DNA of 64,000 nucleotides from Sphingomonas sp. GTDB taxonomy: Bacteria > Pseudomonadota > Alphaproteobacteria > Sphingomonadales > Sphingomonadaceae. Under the pieces are notes generated by a model. The model made no database searches, was not told the DNA's origin, and saw only the letters and a program-made list of their open reading frames with translations. Numbering within the stretch: the stretch's first letter is position 1; each line of letters begins with the position of its first letter. Below are positions 1 through 8,177 of this stretch, in pieces. Location of the stretch: assembly GCF_017745215.1 (NCBI RefSeq), contig NZ_JAGHZV010000009.1:62001-126000 (forward strand), written 5' to 3'. The position numbers and the translations under genes are program-made.

Positions 1-1
1 G

Positions 2-274
2 ACCGCAGTGCTCTTCGGCCTGCCGACCGCGGCGGTCTTCGCGCTCGCCGAAGCGCCGGCGACGGCAGCGATCCTCGGATGGGCCGGACCCGTCCGCGCG
101 CTCGTGCCCGCCGCGCTCGCCGGCGCCGCCCTGCCCCACCTACTCGCCATCCGCCGGCGCACCGCCGCGCGCCGCGATCTGCCGGCGATCCTGGTGCTCA
201 AGTCGCTGGTCGGCGCGGCGGCCTGCTCCATGCCCGCATTGGTCTGGATCGCGAGCGCCTGGCTCGCGGGCTGA
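2..274 (+). CDS. C-terminal part of a membrane protein (5' end outside window)
   Basis: The reading frame is open from the first full codon, so the gene very probably begins upstream of the window; an internal GTG at 8 is the first possible start inside it. The visible ~90 residues are Ala/Leu rich, with two hydrophobic stretches around a basic segment (AIRRRTAARR) and a final hydrophobic helix ending in WLAG. This looks like the membrane-embedded C-terminus of a larger protein. No family can be named from this fragment. It ends two bases before the fliX stop codon on the other strand, so the two genes converge. Confidence 0.5.
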   Translation, partial: TAVLFGLPTAAVFALAEAPATAAILGWAGPVRALVPAALAGAALPHLLAIRRRTAARRDLPAILVLKSLVGAAACSMPALVWIASAWLAG

Positions 275-276
275 CC

Positions 277-711
277 TCAGGCCTGGATGTCGTACTTCGC
301 CAGCTCGACCCGCACGCGCAGGTCGATGTCCGACATGAGCTGGGCGAGCTGCGGATCGTCGGTGAGCTCGAAGTTCGCCGACCATTCGGCGATCTCGCGC
401 AGCCGCTCCACCGGCGCGGTGCCGGTGAGCAGCTCGGTGTGGAGCTTCTCGAGTGCGTCGACGCCGCGTTCGGCCTGCTTCATCACCCGCCGGCGCTGCT
501 CGACCGCGGGGTCCGCGGCCGCAAGCGTCACGAGCATCTGCACCGAAGTGGCGGGACCGGCCTGCGACACCGCCTGGGGGCCGTTGGGATGCGCGGCAGC
601 GGCCGCCGCCTCGGTGGCGGCAGTCTGCATTTTCCCGAAGCTGTCCAGCACCTTGGGCAGCGCGCCCATCAGGGTGCGAGCCATCATCGGTGTGATGTTG
701 TCTACACGCAC
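277..711 (-). CDS. fliX: FliX, class II flagellar assembly regulator
   Basis: The protein has 144 residues, the usual FliX length. The C-terminal half is the recognisable part: a helical block with MKQAERGVDALEKLH, then a Leu-rich stretch ending in LMSDIDLRVRVELAKYD, the typical FliX end. In Caulobacter FliX is a cytoplasmic trans-acting partner of FlbD that couples completion of the early basal body to later flagellar transcription. A FlbD homologue lies in this window at 10160. The gene is divergent from flgI, with about 80 bp between the two starts, and convergent with the preceding gene. The ATG at 711 is the only reasonable start. Confidence 0.8.
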   Translation of the reverse strand: MRVDNITPMMARTLMGALPKVLDSFGKMQTAATEAAAAAAHPNGPQAVSQAGPATSVQMLVTLAAADPAVEQRRRVMKQAERGVDALEKLHTELLTGTAPVERLREIAEWSANFELTDDPQLAQLMSDIDLRVRVELAKYDIQA

Positions 712-750
712 TAAAACGGCCTCTCCGCGACGCGGTGGTCCCTAATCATT

Positions 751-757
751 CTATAAG
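751..757 (+). promoter_or_regulatory. Putative -10 box (CTATAAG) upstream of flgI
   Basis: CTATAAG lies 37 bases ahead of the flgI ATG, inside the fliX-flgI divergent gap. It belongs to the CTATAAT family seen before fliG, fliF, fliK, fliL and flbT. No TTGACA-like -35 box is visible and no GGCA-N5-TGCC palindrome precedes this copy. Confidence 0.4.
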
Positions 758-794
758 AGAGGAAAGGCGCCTTTTCCACTTTGCGAGGGGAATT

Positions 795-1898
795 ATGTTG
801 CGATCGTGGGCCTTGGTGCTGCTGGCCATGCTGGGTGCGATGAGCGCGCCCGCGGCCGCGCAGACCACGCGGATCAAGGATATCGTCGACGTCGAGAACG
901 TCCGCGAGAACCAGCTCGTCGGCTACGGCCTCGTCGTCGGCCTCGCCGGCACGGGCGACCGCATCCGCAACGTCCCCTTCACCGAGGAATCGATGCAGGC
1001 GATGCTCGAGCGCATGGGCGTCAACACGCGCGGCACCCAGATGAAGACGCAGAACGTCGCCGCCGTCTCGATCACTGCGACGATGCCGGCCTTCGCCCGC
1101 TCGGGCTCGAAGATCGACGTCCAGGTCTCCGCCCTCGGCGACGCGACCAGCCTCCAGGGCGGCACGCTGATCGCGTCGTCGCTGCGCGCGATGGACGGCG
1201 AGATCTACGCCGTGGCGCAGGGCCCGGTCGCCGTCTCGGGCTTCAAGGGCCAGGGCCAGGCCGCCAGCGTGAGCCGCGGCGTCACCACATCGGCGCGCAT
1301 CGCCGGCGGCGCGATCATCGAGCGCGAGGTTCCCTTCGCGCTCGGCCAGTCGACCAGCCTGAAGCTCGCGCTGCGCAACCCCGATTTCGCCACCGCCGAC
1401 CGGATTGCGCGCGTGATCAACGGCAAATTCCCCGGCGCTGCCGAGATGCTCGATCCCGCGACCGTGCAGCTCCGGGTCCCCAACGGCCTGCAGACCTCGA
1501 TCATCGACCTGGTGACCAAGGTCGAGACCCTCGAAGTCTCGGTCGACCAGGCGGCGCGCGTCGTCGTCAACGAAGCCTCGGGCACCGTGGTGATGAACAG
1601 CGAGGTCCGCATCTCGCCCGTCGCCATCGCCCAGGGCGGCCTCACCATCACCGTCTCCGAGAGCCCGCAGGTCTCGCAGCCCAACGCGCTGTCGAACGGC
1701 ACGACCCAGGTGGTGCCGCGCACCCAGGTGGGCGTGGACGACGGCGGCGGCGCTTCGCTCGCGATCGTCAACGGTGCCTCGCTCAAGGACCTGGTGAGCG
1801 GGCTCAACACGCTGGGCGTCTCGCCGCGCGACCTCATCACCATCCTCCAGGCGATGAAGACCGCGGGCGCGCTCCAGGCCGAGATCGAGGTGCAGTGA
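795..1898 (+). CDS. flgI: FlgI, flagellar P-ring protein
   Basis: This 367-residue protein polymerises in the periplasm around the rod to form the P ring at the peptidoglycan layer. Residues 1-22 are a Sec signal peptide ending in APAAAQ. The mature start TTRIKDIVDVENVREN and the block LVGYGLVVGLAGTGD are FlgI hallmarks. The start was set at ATG 795 because it gives the signal peptide directly and has GAGGGG upstream; an in-frame earlier codon at 735 would add an unlikely extension. The stop overlaps the flgJ start (ATGA), so flgI-flgJ-flgN form one coupled operon. Confidence 0.95.
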   Translation: MLRSWALVLLAMLGAMSAPAAAQTTRIKDIVDVENVRENQLVGYGLVVGLAGTGDRIRNVPFTEESMQAMLERMGVNTRGTQMKTQNVAAVSITATMPAFARSGSKIDVQVSALGDATSLQGGTLIASSLRAMDGEIYAVAQGPVAVSGFKGQGQAASVSRGVTTSARIAGGAIIEREVPFALGQSTSLKLALRNPDFATADRIARVINGKFPGAAEMLDPATVQLRVPNGLQTSIIDLVTKVETLEVSVDQAARVVVNEASGTVVMNSEVRISPVAIAQGGLTITVSESPQVSQPNALSNGTTQVVPRTQVGVDDGGGASLAIVNGASLKDLVSGLNTLGVSPRDLITILQAMKTAGALQAEIEVQ

Positions 1899-2206
1899 TG
1901 GCCGATAGCAGCCCCCTTTCCTCGCTCCCCGTGTCGGTGACCGCGCCGGCGCCGAAGATGCCGAAGGTCGATCCCAAGTCGGCCGACACCGCCAAGCAGT
2001 TCGAGGCCGTGTTCCTCACCCAGATGACCCAGCTGATGCTCGAAAGCGTGCAGCAGGACGGCGATTTCGGCGGCGGCCACGGCGAGGAGATGTTCCGCGG
2101 CGTGCTCGCGGAAAAGCTCGGCACCGAAATGTCGAAGCGCGGCGGCGTCGGCCTCGCGCCGATCGTCATGGACCAGATTCTCAAGCTCCAGCAGGCAGGC
2201 AAATGA
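1898..2206 (+). CDS. flgJ: FlgJ-type rod-binding protein, N-terminal domain only
   Basis: The protein has 102 residues and carries only the rod-binding (rod-capping) domain of FlgJ. The core AKQFEAVFLTQMTQLMLES and the end GVGLAPIVMDQILK match that domain. The muramidase domain present in enterobacterial FlgJ is absent, as is usual in alphaproteobacteria, so a separate enzyme must open the cell wall for the rod; the lytic transglycosylase at 34923 is the local candidate. The gene is translationally coupled to flgI (ATGA) and overlaps the next gene by four bases. Confidence 0.85.
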   Translation: MADSSPLSSLPVSVTAPAPKMPKVDPKSADTAKQFEAVFLTQMTQLMLESVQQDGDFGGGHGEEMFRGVLAEKLGTEMSKRGGVGLAPIVMDQILKLQQAGK

Positions 2207-2625
2207 TCGACAAGCTGATCGACGCGATGGTCTCTCTCACCGATCTGATGGACGAGGAGACCGCCAAGCTCTCGCGCGGACCCTGGTTCCCCGAGCTGCC
2301 CGAGATCGCCGAGGCCAAGCTGCGCCTCACCGGCCGGATCGACGCCGAAGTCGCGCGCCTGCGCCGCGAGTCCGAGACCTGGTCCGAGGAGCTGACCGAC
2401 GAGCAGCGCGAGCAGCTCACCGAGGCGAGCCGCGCGCTGCGCGACGCCTCGACGCTGAACGCCGACATCCTGGCGCGCCAGATCGAGATCTCGGTCGACA
2501 TGATGGCCGCGATCGCCGCCGAGGCGCAGCGCCTCACCGGCAAGCGCAACAAGGTCTACGGCTCGACCGGCATGGTCGCCGGCCGCGAGGACCCCGCGCC
2601 GATCTCGGTCAACGCGCGGCTTTGA
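2203..2625 (+). CDS. FlgN-like flagellar chaperone
   Basis: This is a 140-residue, almost wholly helical acidic protein with heptad-like regions (ARLRRESETWSEELTDEQRE) and a C-terminal segment containing NKVYGSTG. Size, helix content and position directly behind flgI-flgJ fit FlgN, the cytosolic export chaperone for the hook-filament junction proteins FlgK and FlgL. The FlgN family is weakly conserved, so position carries much of the argument. It starts inside the flgJ stop (ATGA) and ends the operon; a REP-pair element follows about 50 bp later. Confidence 0.6.
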   Translation: MIDKLIDAMVSLTDLMDEETAKLSRGPWFPELPEIAEAKLRLTGRIDAEVARLRRESETWSEELTDEQREQLTEASRALRDASTLNADILARQIEISVDMMAAIAAEAQRLTGKRNKVYGSTGMVAGREDPAPISVNARL

Positions 2626-2674
2626 AGGGTTGGACCTGGGCTGGACGGCGTAGGCTCTTCCCCGTCCCCATCAA

Positions 2675-2759
2675 CCGTCATCCCGGCGAAAGCCGGGACC
2701 CAGGGCAGCGAGCGACTCGCTTGTAACCCTGGATCCCGGCCTTCGCCGGGCGTGACGGT
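2675..2759. repeat. REP-pair (REPIN-like) element, copy A
   Basis: Two inverted arms, CGTCATCCCGGCGAAAGCC and its complement, flank an asymmetric ~20-bp centre. The centre (GCGAGCGACTCGCTTG) reads in the same direction as in copies E and F. The right arm is slightly diverged (GGCGTGACGG). It lies just left of a GIY-YIG gene remnant. Confidence 0.9.
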
Positions 2760-2774
2760 TTTTGGAGTGCTTTC

Positions 2775-2815
2775 GCGCGATCTCGCCGAGGACTTTGGCT
2801 TCCCGCCGCTGCCGC
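2775..2815 (+). pseudogene. Remnant of the 3' end of a GIY-YIG nuclease gene
   Basis: The sequence encodes RDLAEDFGFPPLP, which matches RDLAEDYGFPPLP near the C-terminus of the intact GIY-YIG protein at 24739. Nothing of the catalytic part remains. As in the intact gene, a REP-pair element (copy B) follows at once and the reading frame runs into it. The remnant is bracketed by copies A and B, whose centres point in opposite directions. Confidence 0.65.
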
Positions 2816-2826
2816 CGTCCCAAAAG

Positions 2827-2909
2827 CCGTCATCCCGGCGAAAGCCGGGACCCAGGGCCAAGCAGGACATCGCCCGCGACCCTGGGTCCCGGCCTTCGCC
2901 GGGATGACG
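2827..2909. repeat. REP-pair (REPIN-like) element, copy B
   Basis: Both arms are nearly perfect. The centre AAGCAGGACATCGCCCGCG has the opposite orientation to copy A. It follows the GIY-YIG remnant and ends 27 bp before the flgB stop codon. Confidence 0.9.
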
Positions 2910-2936
2910 ATTCAGTGTTTGCGAGAGCGAAGTCGC

Positions 2937-3356
2937 TTAATTCCCGCCCTTGCCCACTGCCGTCTTCAGCAGGTTCATCTGCTTGCGGTACAGACTCGTC
3001 ATCGCAGTGAAGTCCGCCTGGACCTGGCCCATCTTGAGCAGCTGGTCTTCGATCGTGACGTTGTTGCCGTCGGGCTTGGTCTCGGTGATGTCCTTGTCGA
3101 GGATCACGCTGCCACCCACCAGCGGCTGGCGGGCGCCGAGCGCCTTCATCCGGTCGGTCAGCACCACCTGCGGCGCCGCGACCTTGCCGCTGCCGCCAGC
3201 GCCGTTGACCATGCCCGCGAAGCTCGGCTCGGCCATGTCGCGGGCCTTGTAGCCCGGCGTCTCGCTGTTCGCGATGTTCTGCGCGATCACGCGCTGGCGG
3301 TCGGCGAGGTTCCGCATGCGGAGCGCGATGCCGTTCATGAGCGGGAGCTGGTCCAT
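2937..3356 (-). CDS. flgB: FlgB, proximal rod protein
   Basis: FlgB is one of the proximal rod subunits secreted by the flagellar export gate. The 139-residue protein has the N-terminal rod/hook motif as QRVIAQNIANSETPGYKARD and a C-terminal helix beginning DGNNVTIEDQLLKMGQVQ, typical of FlgB. The start lies three bases after the stop of the FlaEY-like gene, so the two form an operon. flgB is normally followed by flgC and fliE, but here a repeat and a foreign remnant follow and no flgC is in the window. The separation is unusual. Confidence 0.85.
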   Translation of the reverse strand: MDQLPLMNGIALRMRNLADRQRVIAQNIANSETPGYKARDMAEPSFAGMVNGAGGSGKVAAPQVVLTDRMKALGARQPLVGGSVILDKDITETKPDGNNVTIEDQLLKMGQVQADFTAMTSLYRKQMNLLKTAVGKGGN

Positions 3357-3359
3357 GCG

Positions 3360-6128
3360 TCAGAATCCAGTGAGGGTGCTGGTGGAGGAATTCAGACGGT
3401 TGAGCGCCGCCTGATAGTTCGAGAGCTGGCTCGAGAGGTACGGGCTCACCGTGCCGCTGGTCGTGGCGCTCTTGCTGCCGCCGTCGACCAGCTTGGCCTT
3501 GAGGTCGTCCCAATAGAGCGAGCGATAGGCCGTCTGGCTCATCGAGATCGCGTCCTTGATCGTGCCGAGCGCATATTTGGCATTGTCGAGGTTCGTCAGG
3601 TTGAGCGATTCCGAGAGGTTGAGGCCGAAGTCGCCGCCCGGGCGGACCTTGGGGGCGCTGTCCGAGACCGTCGCGGGCACCGAGATGCGCTGCGGCTCGA
3701 TGCCCAGCTTCGCGAGTGCGTCGCTGCCCGAGGGGCCCGAGATCAGCTCGATCGAATGGCCGGCCTTGGGCTCGATGCGCAGCGACCGGCCCTGATCGTT
3801 GAGCGACGTCGATACCTTGTAGCGCGAGGTGCCGAGCATCGAGGCGAGCCGGTCGTTGAGCGTCTGGATCGTGTCGTCCGCCGTGATCGTCACGGTGCGG
3901 ATCGCGCCATTGTCGGCCTGGAGCTTGAAGCTGTCGCCCGCGCGCAGGCCGAACGCCGTGGTGAGCTTCGCCGACATCTCGGGGTTGATCGTGCCGCGGC
4001 CGAAGCCGAGCGCGCCGATCGCATTGTCGCCGCCCGGATCGCCGGCGATGCGCACCGGCTCGGTGCGCAGCAGCGACTGGCCGAACTGGCTGATCTTGCC
4101 GATCGCGCCGGTGCCGTTGTCGACCTCTGCGACGAAGCCGTCGGTCGGGCCGCGGCGCGTCGCGCCCAGGTCGCCGGTGGTGCGGCCGCCCGCGTAGAGC
4201 TTGCCGCCGACGAAGGCGACGCTGTCGACCTGATCGTCGGCACCGGTGCCGAGATAGGTGACGTTGGAACCGCTGAGGTTCGCGTCGATCCGCGCGACGA
4301 ACCCATCGCGTCCGCCATTGTAGCTGTTGGTCTGCGTGCCCGAAATCGCGGCATCGGCCGCGCCGCCGATGGCGATGGTGCCGTCGCCGTTGACCGCGAT
4401 CGCGCGCGCATCGGCCTTGCCGAGGCTCACCGTGCCGAGCTCGGTCGCGAGCGAATTGGCCTGGAGCTTGTGGAGCTCGGCGACGCCGTTGTTCGAGACG
4501 AGCGCGAGGACGTTGCCGTCGCCGGCGATCGCCAGGCCGGTCACGCTCTCGCTGCCGCCCATGTCGAAGGTCTTGCGCTCGGCGATCTTGCCGCTGGTGT
4601 CGATCCGCGCGACGAAGCCGTCGCCGGTGCCCGTCGCCGCCTTGCCGCCGACGAAGATCGAGCCGTCGGCGCCGACCGCGACCGCCTTGGCGGTGTCGCT
4701 GCCGACCGAGCGCACGATCGTGGTGAATTTCTCGTCGCCCATCGCGCTGTACTTGGCGACGATCATGTCGCCGTCCGAATTGGCGGTGTCGAAGCTGCCC
4801 GAGACCGTGCCCGCGACGACGATGCTGCCGTCGGGCGCGAGGCTCACCGCCGCGCCGCTCGAGGTGCCCGCGGCGCCGAGCGCGCGCTGCCATACGACGT
4901 TGCCGGCGCCGTCCATCTTGGTGAGGAACAACCCGTCGTTGCCGTTCGACTCGTTCGAGCCGAGTTCGCCCTTGGTGGTGCCGACGACATAGGTATTGCC
5001 CTGCGCGTCGGTGACGATTCCCGCGGCGTCGGTGTTGGCGTAGACGTTGCTGGTCGTGTCGGTCTTGGTCTGGACCTTGCCGTCCATGTCGACCGTGGTG
5101 GTGGTCGTCTTGGTCGTCTTGCCCTGCATGACGTTGAGCTCGGTGGCGTCGCCGTCGAGTGCGGAGATGGTGGTCATCGCCTTGCGCGTCGCGTCGCCCG
5201 AGGGATCGTCGATGCGGAAGACGGTGGTCGCGGTCGGCGCGTCGAGCGCGGTCGCGCCGGTGGCGACGACCAGCGAGTCCCCTGCGCCGACCTGATCGAT
5301 CGAGACGTGCTCGACGCCGGTCGAGCTGTCGAGCTTGAAGCCCCATTTGTCGCCGGTCTTCGCCGCGACGAAATGCGTCTGCCAGCGCGGGATCTGGTTG
5401 CCGTCCTTGTCGAGCAGCGGCGTGCCGTTGCTGTCCTTGAGCGGGATCGCCTGGATCGCGGCGTTGATCTGCGCGGTGACCGAATCGATCGTCGGCGGCT
5501 GCGCGCCCTGCGACAGGTCGACGGTGACGACGTCGCTGATCCCCGGCTTGTTGAGCGTGATCTTGAACTGCTCGCCGCCGGTGAGGCCCGGGATGGCGTC
5601 GGTGCGGTTCTTCACCAGCCCCTGGCCCATCGTCTCATATTGGTCGCCCTGCGGCACGCCGTTGGTGCTGGCGCTGCGCAGCGGCTTGCCGAAGGCGATG
5701 TTCATCTGGCTGGTCGGCGCCTGGCCGAGATAGGACTGGAGGTCGGCGAGACCCTTGGCAAAGGCCTTCTGGAGCTGCGCGCGCTGGGCGTTGGAAGACG
5801 TGTCCGCGCTCGCGGCCTCGGCGAGCGAGCGGAGGCGGTCGAGCGCCTTGTAGGTGGTGAAGGCAGTCTGGACGTCGTCGGAGAGCAGCCCGCTGGTGCT
5901 CTTGTCGATGATCGACTTCATCGCGGTGACGGTCGCGACCTGGCTCGACAGCGGCTGGACGGGCGTGTCTTCCTTCCACGGCGGCGTGGTCGGCGCCATG
6001 GTGAACTGCGCCTTGGCCAGCTTCACGGCCTTGCTCTCGAACGTCGGCAGCGCGCCGACGCTCGAGAAGGCGTTGCTCCCCGTAAGAATGCTTAGCCCCA
6101 TCAGGCTGCTGGACAAATTGGTGGTCAT
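3360..6128 (-). CDS. Large flagellar beta-propeller protein, FlaEY-like
   Basis: This 922-residue protein has no signal peptide. Its ends are helical and flagellin/FlgL-like (YQAALNRLNSSTSTLTGF at the C-terminus). Two flagellin-hook-like beta segments lie near residues 190-230 and 715-800 (the latter with LRIEPKAGHSIELISG). Between about 345 and 690 stands a run of repeats of the type DGFVARID..G and SVAVGADGSIFVGGKA, which read as SBBP-type beta-propeller blades. Such proteins in alphaproteobacterial flagellar loci are sometimes annotated as regulatory protein FlaEY; I assign it to that group tentatively. It is divergent from fliG and leads the flgB operon. Its surface-exposed design suggests a filament- or junction-associated protein rather than a classical regulator. 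Confidence 0.55.
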   Translation of the reverse strand: MTTNLSSSLMGLSILTGSNAFSSVGALPTFESKAVKLAKAQFTMAPTTPPWKEDTPVQPLSSQVATVTAMKSIIDKSTSGLLSDDVQTAFTTYKALDRLRSLAEAASADTSSNAQRAQLQKAFAKGLADLQSYLGQAPTSQMNIAFGKPLRSASTNGVPQGDQYETMGQGLVKNRTDAIPGLTGGEQFKITLNKPGISDVVTVDLSQGAQPPTIDSVTAQINAAIQAIPLKDSNGTPLLDKDGNQIPRWQTHFVAAKTGDKWGFKLDSSTGVEHVSIDQVGAGDSLVVATGATALDAPTATTVFRIDDPSGDATRKAMTTISALDGDATELNVMQGKTTKTTTTTVDMDGKVQTKTDTTSNVYANTDAAGIVTDAQGNTYVVGTTKGELGSNESNGNDGLFLTKMDGAGNVVWQRALGAAGTSSGAAVSLAPDGSIVVAGTVSGSFDTANSDGDMIVAKYSAMGDEKFTTIVRSVGSDTAKAVAVGADGSIFVGGKAATGTGDGFVARIDTSGKIAERKTFDMGGSESVTGLAIAGDGNVLALVSNNGVAELHKLQANSLATELGTVSLGKADARAIAVNGDGTIAIGGAADAAISGTQTNSYNGGRDGFVARIDANLSGSNVTYLGTGADDQVDSVAFVGGKLYAGGRTTGDLGATRRGPTDGFVAEVDNGTGAIGKISQFGQSLLRTEPVRIAGDPGGDNAIGALGFGRGTINPEMSAKLTTAFGLRAGDSFKLQADNGAIRTVTITADDTIQTLNDRLASMLGTSRYKVSTSLNDQGRSLRIEPKAGHSIELISGPSGSDALAKLGIEPQRISVPATVSDSAPKVRPGGDFGLNLSESLNLTNLDNAKYALGTIKDAISMSQTAYRSLYWDDLKAKLVDGGSKSATTSGTVSPYLSSQLSNYQAALNRLNSSTSTLTGF

Positions 6129-6152
6129 CGCGCCGTCTTCGCTCCTCCAATT

Positions 6153-6159
6153 CTATAAT
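6153..6159 (+). promoter_or_regulatory. Putative -10 box (CTATAAT) upstream of fliG
   Basis: TTCTATAATAG lies in the 92-bp gap between the divergent FlaEY-like gene and fliG. The motif is nearly self-complementary (CTATAATAG), so it could serve either strand. There is no recognisable -35 box. Confidence 0.45.
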
Positions 6160-6220
6160 AGAGGAGACGCACCTCACACGTACGTACGCGGGTGCAATTT
6201 TCTGCGAGGGGAAACAGCAG

Positions 6221-7255
6221 ATGTCGATGATGGCGCCGGTGATCGAACCGGCCGAGCTGAAGAAGTACAGCGGGGCGCAGCGCGCCGCGGCGCTGATGCT
6301 GGTGCTCGGCAAGGAACATGGCAAGCCGATCTGGGACCAGCTCTCGATCGAGGAAGTGAAGGAACTCTCCTCGACGATCGCATCGCTGGGCCGCGTGCCT
6401 TCGGAGATCGTCGATCATCTGCTCGTCCAGTTCAGCAGCGAAGTCTCGAGCATGGCGTCGATGCACGGCAGCTACGAGAGCGCAGAGCGGCTGCTCCACG
6501 GCATGCTGCCCGAGGGCAAGGTCCGCGAGATCATGGAAGACATCCGCGGCCCCTCCGGCCGCACGATGTGGGACAAGCTCTCGAACGTCTCCGAGACCGT
6601 GCTCGCCGGCGCGCTCAAGCAGGAATATCCGCAGACCGTCGCGGTGATCCTCTCCAAGCTCCGCTCGGACCATGCCGCGCGCGTGCTCTCCGAGCTGCCG
6701 CGCGACTTCGCGACCGACGTCATCCTGCGCATGCTCCGCATGGACACCGTCCAGAAGGACGTGATCAACCAGGTCGAGCAGACGCTGCGCACCGAGTTCA
6801 TGACCAACCTCTCGCGCTCGCAGAAGCGCGATCCGCATGAATCGATGGCGGAGATGTTCAACGCGCTCGACCGCGCGACCGAGGAGGCGATGCTCGCCGC
6901 ACTCGACACCAAGGCGCCCGAGAGCGCCGAGCGCATCCGCGCGCTGATGTTCACCTTCGAGGACCTCGCCAACCTGCTGCCGGCCGCCGTCGCGGTGATC
7001 GTCCGCAACGCCGACAAGCGCCAGATGGCGCTGGCGCTCAAGGGCGCGCCGGAAGGCCTCAAGCAGCTGTTCTTCGGCGCGATGACCGAGCGCGCGGCCA
7101 AGCTGATGCGCGAGGACATGTCGGCGATGGGCCCGATCCGCGCGCGCGATTGCGAGGAGGCGCAGTCGGGCCTCGTGCGGCTCGCCAAGGTCCTGGCGGA
7201 CCGCGGCGAGATCCTGCTCGTCGATCCCAAGAGCGACGATGCGATGATCCTCTGA
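6221..7255 (+). CDS. fliG: FliG, flagellar motor switch protein
   Basis: FliG links the MS ring to the C ring and carries the torque-generating helix that faces the stator. The 344-residue protein shows the N-terminal FliF-binding domain (YSGAQRAAALMLVLGKEHG), the middle domain with EYPQTVAVILSKL (the EHPQ motif as EYPQ), and the C-terminal motor domain with FEDLANL and the charged block MREDMSAMGPIRARD. The ATG at 6221 follows GAGGGGAAAC. fliH follows 16 bp later. fliG here precedes fliF rather than following it. Confidence 0.95.
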   Translation: MSMMAPVIEPAELKKYSGAQRAAALMLVLGKEHGKPIWDQLSIEEVKELSSTIASLGRVPSEIVDHLLVQFSSEVSSMASMHGSYESAERLLHGMLPEGKVREIMEDIRGPSGRTMWDKLSNVSETVLAGALKQEYPQTVAVILSKLRSDHAARVLSELPRDFATDVILRMLRMDTVQKDVINQVEQTLRTEFMTNLSRSQKRDPHESMAEMFNALDRATEEAMLAALDTKAPESAERIRALMFTFEDLANLLPAAVAVIVRNADKRQMALALKGAPEGLKQLFFGAMTERAAKLMREDMSAMGPIRARDCEEAQSGLVRLAKVLADRGEILLVDPKSDDAMIL

Positions 7256-7271
7256 GCGGGACGGACCGACC

Positions 7272-7925
7272 ATGCAGCACATTCAGCGTTTCGCCTTCGA
7301 CCGCATCTTCACCGCTCCGCCGCCGGGGATGCCCAAGGATCTCAACGAGGACGCGCTCCTCGAACTCGCAGCGCTGCGCGCCGAGATCGCCGCGCTGCGT
7401 GCCGACAGCGAGACCCAGCTCGCCATGGCGCGCGCCGAGGCGTTCGAGGCCGGGCTCGCCCAGGCCCGCGCCGAGCGCCAGACCGCGCTGCTGAACGCTG
7501 TCGACGCGCTTCAGGCGGGGATCGAAGTGATCGACGCACAGTTCACCGAAGTGCAGGATCGCCTCTCGGGCGAAGCCACCGAGGCCGCGGTCGCGGCGGC
7601 GGACCTGCTGGCGGCGCGCGCGCTCGAGCTGGCGCCCACCGCGGCGATCGACGATGCGATCGGCCGCGCGCTCAGCCAGGTCGCGCGCGGCACCGAGCTG
7701 CAGGTCCGCGTCCACCCCGACATCGCCGAGGACGTCGAGGCGTGCATCGCCGCGCGCCAGGCGATGGACCGGCGCCGGCTCAACCTCACCGTCCAGCCCG
7801 ACGCGACGCTCGCGGTCGGCGACGCGCGGATCTGCTGGGAAGCCGGCGGCTTGGCGCTCGACGCCGCGGCCCGCCGGGCGGCCGTGGTTTCCGAGCTGGA
7901 GTCGCTGCTGCCGAAGGCGGGCTGA
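7272..7925 (+). CDS. fliH: FliH, negative regulator of the export ATPase
   Basis: The 217-residue protein has a Pro-rich N-terminus, a long Ala/Glu helix (about residues 30-100, LAALRAEIAALRADSETQLA) and a C-terminal alpha/beta domain with GTELQVRVHPDIAEDVE. This is the FliH/YscL architecture. FliH binds FliI in the cytosol and docks it at the C ring; fliI is far away at 33170 in this genome. The gene ends in a strong terminator, so fliG-fliH is a closed unit. Confidence 0.8.
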   Translation: MQHIQRFAFDRIFTAPPPGMPKDLNEDALLELAALRAEIAALRADSETQLAMARAEAFEAGLAQARAERQTALLNAVDALQAGIEVIDAQFTEVQDRLSGEATEAAVAAADLLAARALELAPTAAIDDAIGRALSQVARGTELQVRVHPDIAEDVEACIAARQAMDRRRLNLTVQPDATLAVGDARICWEAGGLALDAAARRAAVVSELESLLPKAG

Positions 7926-7952
7926 GGTTCGGAATTCAGAATTGCCCCAAGG

Positions 7953-7987
7953 AAGCCGGGCGGGTCGCGGGACCTGCCCGGCTTTTT
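7953..7987 (+). terminator. Rho-independent terminator after fliH
   Basis: AGCCGGGC and GCCCGGCT form the stem around a GC-rich loop, followed by TTTTTCGTTTT. It separates fliG-fliH from the fliF promoter. Confidence 0.8.
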
Positions 7988-8093
7988 CGTTTTGCCCTTC
8001 CCCACACCAAAGTCGAAGTGACGGCCCGCCAAGAGAACGGCCGCAGCTAAGGGAAAACCGAACCCGCCCCCAGCTAGGCAATATTTTCCCACC

Positions 8094-8127
8094 CGGCAGA
8101 AGCTGCCGCCCACCCCCGTCCTATAAT
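8094..8127 (+). promoter_or_regulatory. fliF promoter: FlbD-like palindrome plus CTATAAT box
   Basis: CGGCAGAAGCTGCCG (8094-8108) is a palindrome matching the ftr element bound by Caulobacter FlbD. It is followed 12 bases later by CTATAAT (8121-8127). The palindrome covers the place where a -35 box would stand. No sigma-54 type GG/GC pair (TGGC-N9-TTGC) is seen here. The start codon of fliF lies about 50 bases downstream. Confidence 0.55.
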
Positions 8128-8177
8128 GCACTCAAAGGGGCGATTTCCGCTCCCGCAGCTTAACGGACGAGACGCAC

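Noticed and set aside
2830..5346. Long minus-strand frame (838 codons) overlapping the FlaEY-like gene and flgB
   Set aside because: Composition is mainly Arg, Gly, Asp and Gln repeats, typical of a frame-shifted read of the real genes.
2904..6095. Long plus-strand reading frame (1063 codons) antisense to the FlaEY-like gene
   Set aside because: It is a G+C-driven shadow of the minus-strand gene: Arg/Ala/Asp-dominated composition, no domain pattern, and it also runs across flgB.
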